DNA of 64,000 nt from Bradyrhizobium forestalis. Lineage in GTDB: Bacteria > Pseudomonadota > Alphaproteobacteria > Rhizobiales > Xanthobacteraceae. Position numbers and translations under genes: made by a program. The notes under the pieces are model-generated. The model was not told the DNA's origin. It worked only from the letters and a program-made list of their open reading frames with translations, and ran no database searches. The stretch spans positions 29,993-93,992 of the forward strand of contig NZ_PGVG01000029.1 of NCBI RefSeq assembly GCF_002795245.1. The letters are read 5' to 3'. This document shows, piece by piece, positions 8,570-19,250 of this stretch; the first letter of the stretch is position 1, and the number at the start of each line of letters is the position of its first letter.

Positions 8570-10894
8570 TTAGAACTTCACAGTCGCCGACAGCGACACG
8601 CGTCTTGCATCACCGATAGCGACGTTGAGATTGTTCACAGCGGAGGTGTAGTAGACGGTGTCGAACAGGTTCTTGACGTTGAGCTGATAGATGACCGGCA
8701 GGGTCTGATACTTCGTCTCATAGGTCGCGAAGACATCAGCGACGACATAGGACGGCAGCACGAACGTGTTCAACGCGTCCCCAGGCCGGTCGCCGACATA
8801 GCGCGCGCCGCCGCCGAGCCTGAGCTGGCCGGGAATCACCGCGCCAAAATCGTAGACCAGATAGAGCGAAGCCGTGTTCATCGCAACGTTCTGAAGTTGC
8901 TTACCGGCATAGGTCGGATCCTCGGTCACACGCGCATCGGTGTAGCCATAGCTTCCGATCATGCTCCAATTGTCGGAGAGCCTCCCCGTGACGTCGATCT
9001 CAAGTCCGCGCGAACGGACCTTGCCGGCCGCGGTGTACACGTTGAAGCCGGTTACAGTGTTGAGCTGGCTGACCAGCACGTTCTGCTTCTCGATATCGTA
9101 AACCGCAAGCGTACCTGAGAGGCGCTTGTTGAGATCGAACTTGAGCCCGGCTTCGTACTGCGTGCCCTCCTCGGGTGCGATGTTCGATCCGAGCACGACG
9201 CCGCCGCCATTGCTCAGCGGAGCAATGGTCGAGTTCGGCTTCAGCGACTGGCTGTAGCTCGCATAGAGCGAAAGCTGGTCGGTGAGCTTGAAGATCGCGC
9301 CGCCGAGCGGGAGCACCGCATCCGCCGACACGTTGGTGTTGGTTTTGAACGGCTTTCCGCGCCCGGCCAGCTGGTCGTAATCCATGTACCGCACGCCGCC
9401 GACCAGCGCGAACCGCTCGGTCAGATGCAGCGTGTCCTGAAAGAACAGCGACCATTGGCCGAGCTTGTCGGTCTGGGCGCTGTCGCTGTTCGAAACCGTC
9501 GTGCCCGGCCCGATCAGACCGTAGACCGGGTTGTAGACATTGAAGGACGGGGCCGCCTGCCGGATCAGGTTGTCGCGGTAGATCGTGCGATACTGGCCGT
9601 CGCCGCCGAACAGCACCTCGTTGCGCATGTCGCCTAGCCAGAAGCCGCCCGAGATGTAGGACGTCCCATAGCTCGAATTGCTCAGCGAACCCTGCGTGCC
9701 GTCATTGCTGCGCGTCTCGACGCCGGTCTTCGCATTGACGCCGGTGATGCGGAGCTGGTTCGCGCTGAAGGTCTCGGTATTGTAGCTGTAGCCGGCAAAC
9801 AGCTTCCAGTCCTGATTGAGGCGATGCTCGACCGAGGCCTGGATCAGGTCGGACGTCCCCCACATGTTGTTGTAGGGCTCGTCGAGCCGGCGCGTCGCCG
9901 GGATCGCCAGCGGCGCGCCATTGATGAAGGCTGTGCCGCGGTCGAACGGAGTGATGAACTCGCGATGCTCGTAGTTGAGCTGGACCGTGGTGTCCTGGCC
10001 GTACCAGGCCAGCGACGGTGCCACCAGCATCTCGCGATGGCGGCCGAAATTGCGCCAGTAATCCTCGCTGACGCCGTAACCGATGAAGCGATAGGCAAGT
10101 CCCTGATCGCCGATCGGGCCGGTGACGTCGAGCAGACCGTCGGCGCCGGATTTGGACGAATTGTAGGTCGAGCCGAGCAGCGTGACCGAGCCGTGCTGGT
10201 AAAGCTCGGGCCGCTTGCTGATGGTGTTGACGATGCCGCCGGGATCCATGATGCCGTAGAGCAGCGAGGCCGGGCCCTTCAGCACCTCGACGCTTTCGAC
10301 TGCAGGGTTGAGGCTGCGGCCCTGCACCAGCGGCATGCCGTTGCGCATGATCGAGCCGTCGCGGTTGTCGCCGAAACCACGGCGGATCACCGCATCCTGC
10401 GTGCCGGCGAGCGTGTTGGTCTGGGTGATGCCGGAGACGTTGGCAAGCGCATCGTCGATGTTGCGCGGCAGCTGGTCCTTCAACACCTGCTCGGGCACGA
10501 CATTGACGGCCTGGGAGGTGTCGAGCGGCGAGGCGCCGCTGCGCAGCGTCGTCGCGCTCGGCATCGCGCGGTAGCCGAGCTTTGCGGCTTGCTGTGCGGC
10601 GACCTCTGCGGCCGCTCGCTCCGAGAGCGTCGGCGCTGCGGGTGCGGTATTGCGATTATGCTGGCGCGCGGCGGTTTGCGTGCGGCGCGAAGGCTGGTCC
10701 GATGCCCGCGCCGGCTTCGGCCGCTGCGCTGGCGCGTCAACCGTCACCGGCGGCAACGCCGACTGCGCCTGCGCGGTCGTCATGCTGGAGGGACATTCGG
10801 CGAGCAGCACAGCCGCTCCGATGAGAAGACCGGCACGGCCCATGCCGGCACGAGTTTGATGGCCGCTGTCGCGGCCATCCGGATGAGCACGCAC
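8570..10894 (-). CDS. TonB-dependent siderophore receptor
   Basis: A 774-residue outer-membrane receptor. A signal region (hydrophobic core GLLIGAAVLLAE, cleavage near residue 45) is followed by LPPVTVDAP, a TonB-box-like segment, and a plug domain (about 110-225, with VSGITQTNTLAGTQDAVIRRGFGDNRDGS and RGPASLLYGIMDPGGIVN-like segments). The rest is a 22-strand barrel that ends in the terminal Phe of SLSATVKF. It resembles ferric-siderophore receptors of the FhuA/FpvA type; no signalling N-domain is evident. It is the first gene of an operon with the PepSY membrane protein. An Irr-type box lies about 100 bases upstream, so induction under iron limitation is expected. The siderophore is not identifiable. 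Confidence 0.93.
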   Translation of the reverse strand: MRAHPDGRDSGHQTRAGMGRAGLLIGAAVLLAECPSSMTTAQAQSALPPVTVDAPAQRPKPARASDQPSRRTQTAARQHNRNTAPAAPTLSERAAAEVAAQQAAKLGYRAMPSATTLRSGASPLDTSQAVNVVPEQVLKDQLPRNIDDALANVSGITQTNTLAGTQDAVIRRGFGDNRDGSIMRNGMPLVQGRSLNPAVESVEVLKGPASLLYGIMDPGGIVNTISKRPELYQHGSVTLLGSTYNSSKSGADGLLDVTGPIGDQGLAYRFIGYGVSEDYWRNFGRHREMLVAPSLAWYGQDTTVQLNYEHREFITPFDRGTAFINGAPLAIPATRRLDEPYNNMWGTSDLIQASVEHRLNQDWKLFAGYSYNTETFSANQLRITGVNAKTGVETRSNDGTQGSLSNSSYGTSYISGGFWLGDMRNEVLFGGDGQYRTIYRDNLIRQAAPSFNVYNPVYGLIGPGTTVSNSDSAQTDKLGQWSLFFQDTLHLTERFALVGGVRYMDYDQLAGRGKPFKTNTNVSADAVLPLGGAIFKLTDQLSLYASYSQSLKPNSTIAPLSNGGGVVLGSNIAPEEGTQYEAGLKFDLNKRLSGTLAVYDIEKQNVLVSQLNTVTGFNVYTAAGKVRSRGLEIDVTGRLSDNWSMIGSYGYTDARVTEDPTYAGKQLQNVAMNTASLYLVYDFGAVIPGQLRLGGGARYVGDRPGDALNTFVLPSYVVADVFATYETKYQTLPVIYQLNVKNLFDTVYYTSAVNNLNVAIGDARRVSLSATVKF

Positions 10895-10991
10895 GTTCGA
10901 TTCACTTCCAGGTCAGACACTGCATTGAAGCTCGCGCGTCTAACAGCCGCTATGCGTGAAGAGAACCGTAAGCGGACTTGAATCGCTCTAG

Positions 10992-11008
10992 TATTGAATC
11001 GTTCTAAG
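10992..11008. promoter_or_regulatory. Iron-control-element-like box upstream of the siderophore receptor
   Basis: TATTGAATCGTTCTAAG resembles the inverted repeat TTTAGAA-N3-TTCTAAA bound by the Bradyrhizobium regulator Irr (11 of 14 arm positions). A weaker related copy, TTGAATCGCTCTAG, lies directly before it at 10978-10991. The pair is about 100 bases upstream of the receptor start. Match to the consensus is by eye. Confidence 0.5.
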
Positions 11009-11106
11009 AACAGATCGGCGCTGAACGGCAATCTCCAATTGCCGTCATGCCGAGCGTGGCACGCAGCACGCGAATTCGCGGCCGCGCGTCGCTTATCTGC
11101 ACAGGC

Positions 11107-11991
11107 TCACGCGAGCGCAGGCGCCATCAACGCGTCGAGCTTCCGCTTGAACGCGGTGCCGTCCGACAACGCGCGGAGCGGCGGGCGCACGCGCAACCAG
11201 CCTGTATCGCCCGTCTGCGCCGCGAGGATGGCTTTCAACGTCGCGACCAGGGACGGCGTCTTCACCACGACATCGATCGCCGCCTGCATGCGCGCTTCGA
11301 TCTCCTTGCCGTCAACCATGCCCTTGACCAGCTCGGGCACGACGTTGGCCATGCCGCAGATGGTGCCGGCACCGCCCGCGGCGATCGCGCGTGTGATGTC
11401 GGCTTCGTTGCCGACGGTGATGGCGAGTTCGGGCGCGGCGGCACGGAATGCCTGGAACTGCTTGAAGTCGCCGCTGGAGTCCTTCAGACCCGCAACCCTT
11501 TGGCCGTAGCGCTTGCGCAGGCTTGCGGCAACCGTCGTCGGGATCGCAACGCCCGAGACCTGCGGGATGTGATAGAGATAAGCGCGCAGGCGATCGTCGG
11601 CGGCGCCGTCGATGATCGCGGCGAAGGCATCCTCGATGCCCTCAGGCGTGACGTTGCGATCGAAGTAGGGCGGCAACAGCAACACGTGGCGCAGGCCGAG
11701 GCCGAGCACGGCGCGCGTCAGCGCGATGCTGTCGGTGATGGCGGGAAAGCCGCCACCGATGCCGATGCGGTCCGCAGCGACGCCGTTCTTGAGCAGGGCT
11801 TCGATCGTCGCAATGCGTTCGGCGGCATTGAACGAGGTGCCCTCGCCGGTGGTGCCGAACAGCACGACGCCGTCGACACCTTTGCTGAAGAGGTGCTTGG
11901 CATGGCCCGCGAGCCGGGCGTGATCCACGCCGCCATCAGCCGCCAGCGGCGTCGCCGACGCCACCCAGAACCCGCGAATTGCCTCCATCAT
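11107..11991 (-). CDS. Dihydrodipicolinate synthase/N-acetylneuraminate lyase superfamily aldolase
   Basis: A protein of about 294 residues with the class I aldolase barrel of the DapA/NanA superfamily. It shows GTTGEGTSF (pyruvate/donor loop), YHIPQVSG (catalytic Tyr) and VAGLKDSSGDF (Schiff-base Lys). The genomic neighbours, a 2-hydroxyacid FAD dehydrogenase and an FCD-type GntR regulator on the other side of a shared operator, suggest a catabolic role such as cleaving a keto-deoxy sugar acid rather than lysine synthesis. Three start codons lie in a row (GTG, ATG, ATG); the ATG at 11991 was chosen. The exact substrate is unknown. It is transcribed away from the dehydrogenase operon. Confidence 0.88.
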   Translation of the reverse strand: MMEAIRGFWVASATPLAADGGVDHARLAGHAKHLFSKGVDGVVLFGTTGEGTSFNAAERIATIEALLKNGVAADRIGIGGGFPAITDSIALTRAVLGLGLRHVLLLPPYFDRNVTPEGIEDAFAAIIDGAADDRLRAYLYHIPQVSGVAIPTTVAASLRKRYGQRVAGLKDSSGDFKQFQAFRAAAPELAITVGNEADITRAIAAGGAGTICGMANVVPELVKGMVDGKEIEARMQAAIDVVVKTPSLVATLKAILAAQTGDTGWLRVRPPLRALSDGTAFKRKLDALMAPALA

Positions 11992-12083
11992 CACACCGCC
12001 CTTTTGCTGCCGTCTCGAACTAAGCCGCTGATCTCCAAAGATCTTCCACGCTTAGCGAGACCTTGTTTTTGCTTTACTTTTGA

Positions 12084-12104
12084 TCTTGTACCTTACATAC
12101 AAGA
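12084..12104. promoter_or_regulatory. Probable GntR/FCD operator between divergent catabolic genes
   Basis: TCTTGTA-CCTTACA-TACAAGA is a perfect 7-7-7 inverted repeat. It lies between the minus-strand aldolase gene (start 11991) and the plus-strand dehydrogenase gene (start 12170). FCD-type GntR regulators often bind TTGTATACAA-like sites, and the regulator encoded at 13590 is in the same unit. Control of both divergent units is inferred. Confidence 0.65.
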
Positions 12105-12169
12105 CGCGCGCAAACCCTTTCCACCCTCACGGCGCGCATGAGGCGCTGCCGATCCAGAGGAGGTCTCGC

Positions 12170-13582
12170 ATGAACATGGTGACCCCCATTGAAGGCCCCG
12201 ACCAAGTGCTCGGCGCGTTGCGCGACAAGCTCGGCGCGGCCGCGGTGCTGACAGGCGGCGAGGTGCCCGCCCGCAATTGCAACGACTGGAGCGCGAGCCT
12301 GCCGCAGACACCGCTGGCGGTGATCCGGCCGCTCGATGCGCAAGGCGTGGCCGATGCGATTGCGACCTGCCGGCAGGCACGGCTGCCCTTCGTGCCGCAG
12401 GGCGGCTTGACCGGGCTGTGCCGCGGCGCTTCGCCCGAAGCGGGCTGGGTCGCGATCTCGCTGGAGCGCATGACCGGCATCGAGGAGATCGATCGCGCCT
12501 CCGCGACGATGACGGTGAAGGCGGGCACGCCGCTGGAGACGATCCAGAAGGCCGCCGACGAAGCCGGCTTCTTCTTTCCGCTCGATCTCGGCTCGCGCGG
12601 CTCCTGTGCGATCGGCGGCAATCTCTCGACCAATGCCGGCGGCAACCGCGTGATCCGCTACGGCATGACGCGCGAGCTGGTGCTCGGCCTCGAAGTGGTG
12701 CTGCCCGACGGCACCATCATCACCAGCCTCAACAAGCTGATGAAGAACAACGCCGGCTACGATCTGAAGCACCTCTTCATCGGCTCGGAAGGCACGCTCG
12801 GCATCATCACCCGCGTGGTGCTGAAGCTGTTTCCGAAACCGCGCTCGACCATGGCTGCGCTCTGTGCGCTGAAGGACTATGCCGCGGTGATCGCGCTGCT
12901 CGGCGCGGCACGCAGCGGGCTCGGCCCGCTGCTGTCGGCGTTTGAGGTGATGTGGCCGGACTATTGGGACGTCATCACGATTCGCGCCGGGGTGAAGCCG
13001 CCGGTCGCCGCAGGTCACGGCCTTTACGTGCTGGTGGAGGCGCAGGGCACCGACGAGAGTATCGATGCGCCGCGCTTCCAGAGCTGGCTCGAAGAGCTGA
13101 TGGAGCGCGGGCTGCTCGCCGACGCCGCTGTCGCGCAATCGCTGGCGCAGACGCAAGCCTTCTGGCGCGTGCGCGACATCTGCGCCGAGTTCGGCCAGGT
13201 GCTGGGGCCGCACATCTCCTACGACATCGGCCTTGCGGTCAAGCGCATGGACGAGTTCGTCGCGCGCTGCAAGGCCGCGCTCGCGGACGGCATCAAGGGC
13301 TGCGAGAGCGTCTATTACGGCCATATCGGCGACGGCAATCTGCATCTCGTCTCCTGGGTCACCGGCCTCTCCGTCGCGCAGCAGCCGAAGGAGGAGATGG
13401 ATGCGATCATCTACGGTCTCGTGCGCGAGATGGGCGGCAGCGTCTCCGCCGAGCACGGCATCGGCACGTTGAAGAAGCAGTGGCTGGGCCATGCCAGGAG
13501 CGAGGCCGAGATCGCGCTGATGCGGACGCTGAAGGCTGCGCTCGATCCCGATCACCTGCTCAATCCCGGCAAGGTGATCTGA
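12170..13582 (+). CDS. FAD-linked 2-hydroxyacid dehydrogenase (GlcD/D2HGDH type)
   Basis: A 470-residue flavoprotein with an N-terminal FAD-binding PCMH domain (about 40-215; FVPQGGLTGLCRGASP, GGNLSTNAGGNRVIRYG, FIGSEGTLGIITRVVLKLF) and the C-terminal FAD-oxidase domain, which carries the metal and substrate motifs GHIGDGNLHL and SAEHGIGTLKK. It resembles D-2-hydroxyglutarate or D-lactate dehydrogenases. The ATG at 12170 has a strong AGAGGAGG ribosome site; an upstream in-frame start at 12080 reads into the operator and is rejected. The GntR regulator follows after seven bases, so both are one operon. The neighbouring aldolase suggests that the pathway degrades a hydroxylated sugar acid. Confidence 0.9.
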   Translation: MNMVTPIEGPDQVLGALRDKLGAAAVLTGGEVPARNCNDWSASLPQTPLAVIRPLDAQGVADAIATCRQARLPFVPQGGLTGLCRGASPEAGWVAISLERMTGIEEIDRASATMTVKAGTPLETIQKAADEAGFFFPLDLGSRGSCAIGGNLSTNAGGNRVIRYGMTRELVLGLEVVLPDGTIITSLNKLMKNNAGYDLKHLFIGSEGTLGIITRVVLKLFPKPRSTMAALCALKDYAAVIALLGAARSGLGPLLSAFEVMWPDYWDVITIRAGVKPPVAAGHGLYVLVEAQGTDESIDAPRFQSWLEELMERGLLADAAVAQSLAQTQAFWRVRDICAEFGQVLGPHISYDIGLAVKRMDEFVARCKAALADGIKGCESVYYGHIGDGNLHLVSWVTGLSVAQQPKEEMDAIIYGLVREMGGSVSAEHGIGTLKKQWLGHARSEAEIALMRTLKAALDPDHLLNPGKVI

Positions 13583-13589
13583 GAGCACC

Positions 13590-14267
13590 ATGCGATCGCT
13601 CAAGCTCGATCCGCCGAAATCGCTGGCGCAGCGCGTGATGCAGCGGCTGCGCCAGGCCATCATCGAGGGCGAGTTCGCACTGGGCGCCGCCATCTCCGAG
13701 GAGATGGTGGCCAGCTCCTTCGGCGTCAGCCGCACGCCGGTGCGCGAGGCGATGGGACAGTTGCAGGCGCAAGGCCTCGTCGTGATCCGGCCGCAGGTCG
13801 GCAGCTTCGTGTTCACGCCGAGCGCCGACGACATCAATGCGCTCTGCACCTTCCGCATCGCGCTGGAGCCCAAGGCGGCCGAGCTCGCCTTCCGCCACGA
13901 TCGCGACGGCGCGATCGCGACAATGAGCGCAGCGATCGCGGCGATGGAGCCGTCGGTCGCAGCGAAGGACAACATTGCTTATGGCCGCGCCGATGCCGCC
14001 TTCCACGAGGCGCTGTTCACCCATTGCGGCAACCGCTATCTCGCCGAATCCTATCAGCTCGTGTCCGGCCGCGTCGCCGCGCTCCGCACCAATTTGACCT
14101 CGCCGATCGACGTGCGCACCCGCACCTCCTTCGACGAGCATCGCAAGCTGCTCGATTTGTTCGCACGCGGCGAGTTCGCCGCCTTCGAAGAGTTGATGAC
14201 GACGCACATCACCAATTCGGGCGTGGTCTATGCCAAGGCGCTGAAAGTAGAGGCGCAGGTCGGCTGA
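13590..14267 (+). CDS. GntR-family regulator with FCD ligand domain
   Basis: A 225-residue protein. The N-terminal winged helix (about 10-75) contains MVASSFGVSRTPVREAMGQLQAQGLV, the hallmark of the FadR/FCD group. The C-terminal all-helical FCD domain has the conserved Asp and His residues expected for metal-assisted ligand binding (ADAAFHEALF, HRKLLDLFARGEF, MTTHI). It is co-transcribed with the dehydrogenase and most likely controls both it and the divergent aldolase through the repeat at 12084-12104. The ligand is probably a hydroxy or keto acid of the pathway. Confidence 0.9.
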   Translation: MRSLKLDPPKSLAQRVMQRLRQAIIEGEFALGAAISEEMVASSFGVSRTPVREAMGQLQAQGLVVIRPQVGSFVFTPSADDINALCTFRIALEPKAAELAFRHDRDGAIATMSAAIAAMEPSVAAKDNIAYGRADAAFHEALFTHCGNRYLAESYQLVSGRVAALRTNLTSPIDVRTRTSFDEHRKLLDLFARGEFAAFEELMTTHITNSGVVYAKALKVEAQVG

Positions 14268-14273
14268 GCGCCG

Positions 14274-14438
14274 TTACGTCCCGTCCTCCGGCCCCGGCCT
14301 GTCCAGGAAATCCAGCGCGGTGTTGATCTGTTCGAGCTGGTGCTCGATCTGGTCGCGATCCTCGACCGACGGCGCCGTCTCCAGCTGTTCCACGAGCTTC
14401 TGCTTCCGCAACAGCAAATTCTCTATGACCGTGCTCAC
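14274..14438 (-). CDS. Small conserved-looking hypothetical protein
   Basis: A 54-residue acidic, helical protein (STVIENLLLRKQKLVEQL, then IEHQLEQINTALDFLD), probably one coiled-coil hairpin. A GTG at 14438 preceded by a GGGGGAA ribosome site is the likely start; a longer frame to 14546 begins with arginine-rich non-helical sequence and looks spurious. It converges on the GntR gene with six bases between the two stops. Function unknown; no domain recognised. Confidence 0.6.
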   Translation of the reverse strand: MSTVIENLLLRKQKLVEQLETAPSVEDRDQIEHQLEQINTALDFLDRPGPEDGT

Positions 14439-14648
14439 AATTCCCCCATCGCCAGAGGCGACGTCACGAGCGCCAAATGCAGGCACGCGCGACCCGGGCC
14501 CGCATCGAGCCCTCAACAGAATGTTCGCGGGTGCCGTTGGTTCCAATGGCCGATCTCGGATCTGGGCGGTCGCGAGGACGGAACCCGCATTGTGACGCCA
14601 CCGGCCACCGGTTGAATTCGCCCGGCCGGAGCCCTATGCGTAGGCGCC

Positions 14649-16670
<2,022 letters not shown>

Positions 16671-17372
16671 CGGGCGAGAGCCGGACCAGATCCGGCTCGG
16701 CGTGGCGCTTTCGCGCCTCCAAAATAAAAATGTCGAAAACAACCCCATGCACAGTAGACGGGGGCAGCAAGATCAATGGCTTAGAGCGCGATGGGATCGG
16801 ACCGATCCTCACCGCCCCTTGGCTCGTTGATCGAGCATGATCTTTTCGAAAGACCGCTGCGCATTTTGCTGATTTTACGAAACTGTTGCACCGTCGGGCA
16901 AAACAGGGGCATGATGGCAGCATCGGAAGAACCAGGATAGGGCGAGCCCCGTCCGCTGCTCCGTATCAACATCCTCGAGCTTCACACCGCGTCCCGCGCG
17001 CAGGCTGTTCTGCTGTTCGACGCGCTGCAGGAGATGGCGTCCTTGATCGCCTGCTCACCCGGCAGCCCAGCAACGTCTGCGAAACACCGCCGCCGGCTCT
17101 GCCTTGCCGGCGCCGGGTTCAAAGTGCTTCCTATCTTGGTTCACTGTGCTCATCGGCGTCGGCTTTCCGAGGCAACGCGGATGTTAGCCGATGTCAGCGG
17201 GATGGGCAGCTTGTGACCCGTTGCGGACGTTGAGTGTTCGGTTCGATGGCTGGTTCCACAGTCGCGTTTCAAAATTTTGAGCTATTGCCGTAATTCTACT
17301 TAAGCCATCTTTGTAACCGAGAAATTCACTCATGCCATCTACCTAGAGTGGCACTGGTGGTGGGAGATCAAC
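16671..17372. other. Gene-poor 700-base gap with a palindromic repeat
   Basis: No frame here has convincing coding character. A perfect 7-1-7 palindrome, GGATCGG-A-CCGATCC, lies at 16794-16808 in a stretch (about 16784-16851) resembling an interspersed Bradyrhizobium repeat ending in GAGCATGATCTTTTCG. A second 12-base palindrome, TCAAAATTTTGA, lies at 17269-17280, about 90 bases before the membrane-protein gene, and may be a regulatory site. Confidence 0.5.
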
Positions 17373-17765
17373 ATGGGCGCTTGGAAGCTTTTTGCGCTCG
17401 TCAATGTTTTGCTCGCGAGTTTCAGCCTTCGCTATTTAGGGTCATATGACCCGGGCCAGATCATCAACTTTGCGATAGAGGTACTTTCGGCCATCGGTCT
17501 TGTGCTGATGTCGTTCGAATTGACTTTCCTTCCTCGCAAATTTTGGCGTGCGCTCGCTTGCATCGTATTCGCGAAGTGTTTCTTTATGATCGTCGGGTGG
17601 GGCGTTGTTGAGCAATCCCCTCTGGATGGACACGTATTGGAAGCACTCCTTCTATTCACTCTCTTTCATTTTGCCGTTGGCTACGGCCTTTGGCTGTACG
17701 GATCCGAGCACGAACAGCACGCAGATGTGCCTCAGCTTGTGAGACACTCCAGCCTCCGCGAGTGA
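17373..17765 (+). CDS. Small integral membrane protein of unknown function
   Basis: A 130-residue protein with four hydrophobic helices (about residues 4-21, 32-50, 58-78 and 88-108) and a charged C-terminus containing EHEQHADVP. Base composition is AT-richer than the neighbouring housekeeping genes, which fits acquired DNA. The next small membrane gene starts 11 bases after its stop, so the two are likely an operon and may form a two-subunit membrane unit. No family recognised. Confidence 0.7.
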   Translation: MGAWKLFALVNVLLASFSLRYLGSYDPGQIINFAIEVLSAIGLVLMSFELTFLPRKFWRALACIVFAKCFFMIVGWGVVEQSPLDGHVLEALLLFTLFHFAVGYGLWLYGSEHEQHADVPQLVRHSSLRE

Positions 17766-17776
17766 AGGCTCAATTG

Positions 17777-17959
17777 ATGGACACTGTCTACGTGATCCTG
17801 CTGATCACGACCTTGGTTCTGGGGTTCGTTGCAACCACCCTATGGGGGCCAGACTTCGAATGGCTTGGGCACGATGTCGAGGCTGCTTACATCTTCAAGC
17901 TGGTCGCGATCGGGTTGGTCGTATTCTTCTCAATCGCGATCACTTTCGGCCTTATCTGA
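17777..17959 (+). CDS. Small two-helix membrane protein
   Basis: A 60-residue protein made of two membrane helices (MDTVYVILLITTLVLGFVA and FKLVAIGLVVFFSIAITFG) joined by a short acidic loop with WGPDFEWLGHD. It lies 11 bases downstream of the four-helix protein at 17373 and is probably co-transcribed with it. The ATG at 17777 was chosen because the upstream frame reads through the neighbour in another frame. Function unknown. Confidence 0.65.
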   Translation: MDTVYVILLITTLVLGFVATTLWGPDFEWLGHDVEAAYIFKLVAIGLVVFFSIAITFGLI

Positions 17960-18272
17960 GACGACACGATAGCGTAAGCCGGAGGCCGAACTGACGAGCC
18001 GCACTCTGAGTTGAGCCCTTCAAATCGAGCGCCCCGGTGGACCGTCCGGAGGACATGTGCGCATCGCATCGGTTCTGCGAGAGATTCTGACTTTCTGACC
18101 TGTCATGGCGCCATCTCAGCTGACGCCGTGAGAATGAATGAAGACGAATTGTGTAACGACGTTGGCGGACGAACGACAGTTTTTCCTATCGCTTTAAGGT
18201 TGAGGAAATCATTGCACGCTAGTGGTTCGCTCGCAACCTTCGAGGTGGCGGTTGCGCCAGGACGCCCGTCGA

Positions 18273-18548
18273 ATGTACCTGCTCACCGCCCGTCTGATAG
18301 TGTTGGCCTTGACTGCCTTGGTGGCGTCTCGCCGGGCCAGGCATCTGCCACGGACCCGTCAAGGGCGGTTCGCAGCGATCTGGCCTGCTCCTTGCTCGGG
18401 AATTTGTGCGCTGGGACTACTCGCAATTTGGCGTGCTCAAGGTGTTCAGGACGTCGAGCCCTCTTCATTGACCTGTCTCCTCATGCTTGTTGTCGCCTTC
18501 AATGCCGGCTGGTTTATCGGCGTCATGGGTGAGTGGTCGTGGCAGTGA
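18273..18548 (+). CDS. Possible small membrane protein
   Basis: A 91-residue frame with two or three hydrophobic stretches (YLLTARLIVLALTALVAS, GICALGLLAIWRA, LMLVVAFNAGWFIGVMG). Coding character is weaker than in the neighbours and no clear ribosome site is present. It may belong with the small membrane genes at 17373-17959. The flanking gaps 17960-18272 and 18549-18848 hold no gene that can be supported. Confidence 0.35.
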   Translation: MYLLTARLIVLALTALVASRRARHLPRTRQGRFAAIWPAPCSGICALGLLAIWRAQGVQDVEPSSLTCLLMLVVAFNAGWFIGVMGEWSWQ

Positions 18549-18848
18549 CGATATCTCAATCAAAAAGCGCATCGGATGCTATGGCCGACAAGTCCATGAC
18601 TTTGCCGTCTTGAGTCTGGCATTGTGCTGTGGATGTCAGATTGTGGCCCGCAGGCGAAGTTTGCCAAGGCGCGGCCATTGTCCGCTGATCGGGGTTGAGC
18701 GGAAAGCCCTGATCGGCGTTCAATACGGCGCTGTTGACCCTTCTGCGACCACGGGTGATGTCTCGCCGGTCATGTAGCTTGTGTCTGAAGACCGCCGGGA
18801 CCGAGACAAGGTCAACAAAGCCATCGCCAGTACTTTCGGGAGCCGCCG

Positions 18849-19043
18849 CTACGACGGCGCGATCCGGATGCCCGGCTCGTCGACCCAGGCTTCCCGCGCA
18901 AACCACGCGTGATCGGTGCGGCAGATCGGACAACGGGTGCGCGAGAAAAACACCGCGCGGCGTCCAAAGCTCTCGCGATCAGTCTGGATACCGGTGGGAA
19001 TCGCGTGTCCGGTTTGCGGACATTTGACCATAACCATTCCCAT
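18849..19043 (-). CDS. Small zinc-ribbon-like hypothetical protein
   Basis: A 64-residue protein with two metal-binding-like pairs, KCPQTGHAIPTG and RCPICRTDHAWF. The pattern Cys...Cys-x-x-Cys with nearby His suggests a small zinc finger, though one Cys of a classical four-ligand site is lacking. The start at 19043 (MGMVMVKCPQ) has a good GGAGGG ribosome site in the reversed strand. Small proteins of this kind are frequent in Bradyrhizobium (from memory). The phasin gene is 200 bases away on the same strand. Function unknown. Confidence 0.7.
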   Translation of the reverse strand: MGMVMVKCPQTGHAIPTGIQTDRESFGRRAVFFSRTRCPICRTDHAWFAREAWVDEPGIRIAPS

Positions 19044-19250
19044 GTTGCCCTCCCTTGCGATTTGTCTTTGTTGTATTTTGCAGAAAAGCACCGGCCGGTT
19101 GGAATACGCCTCTTGTCGGTGCGGGGTTGGGGGCATCGCGCACCTTGTTGATCGAGCATGGGGCAGTGGGCGTGCTCGCTCAGTTCGGCTTGCTCCAACC
19201 GGCCGGGTCCCTCCTCAAACGAATCTGGATGTGAAATTGAGCGCGCTTTT

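Noticed and set aside
12074..13975. Minus-strand open frame opposite the FAD dehydrogenase and GntR genes
   Set aside because: Antisense shadow; the plus-strand genes have intact motifs and proper start sites.
18556..18933. Minus-strand frame of 125 codons
   Set aside because: No domain, no ribosome site, and overlaps the better-supported small zinc-ribbon-like gene in another frame.
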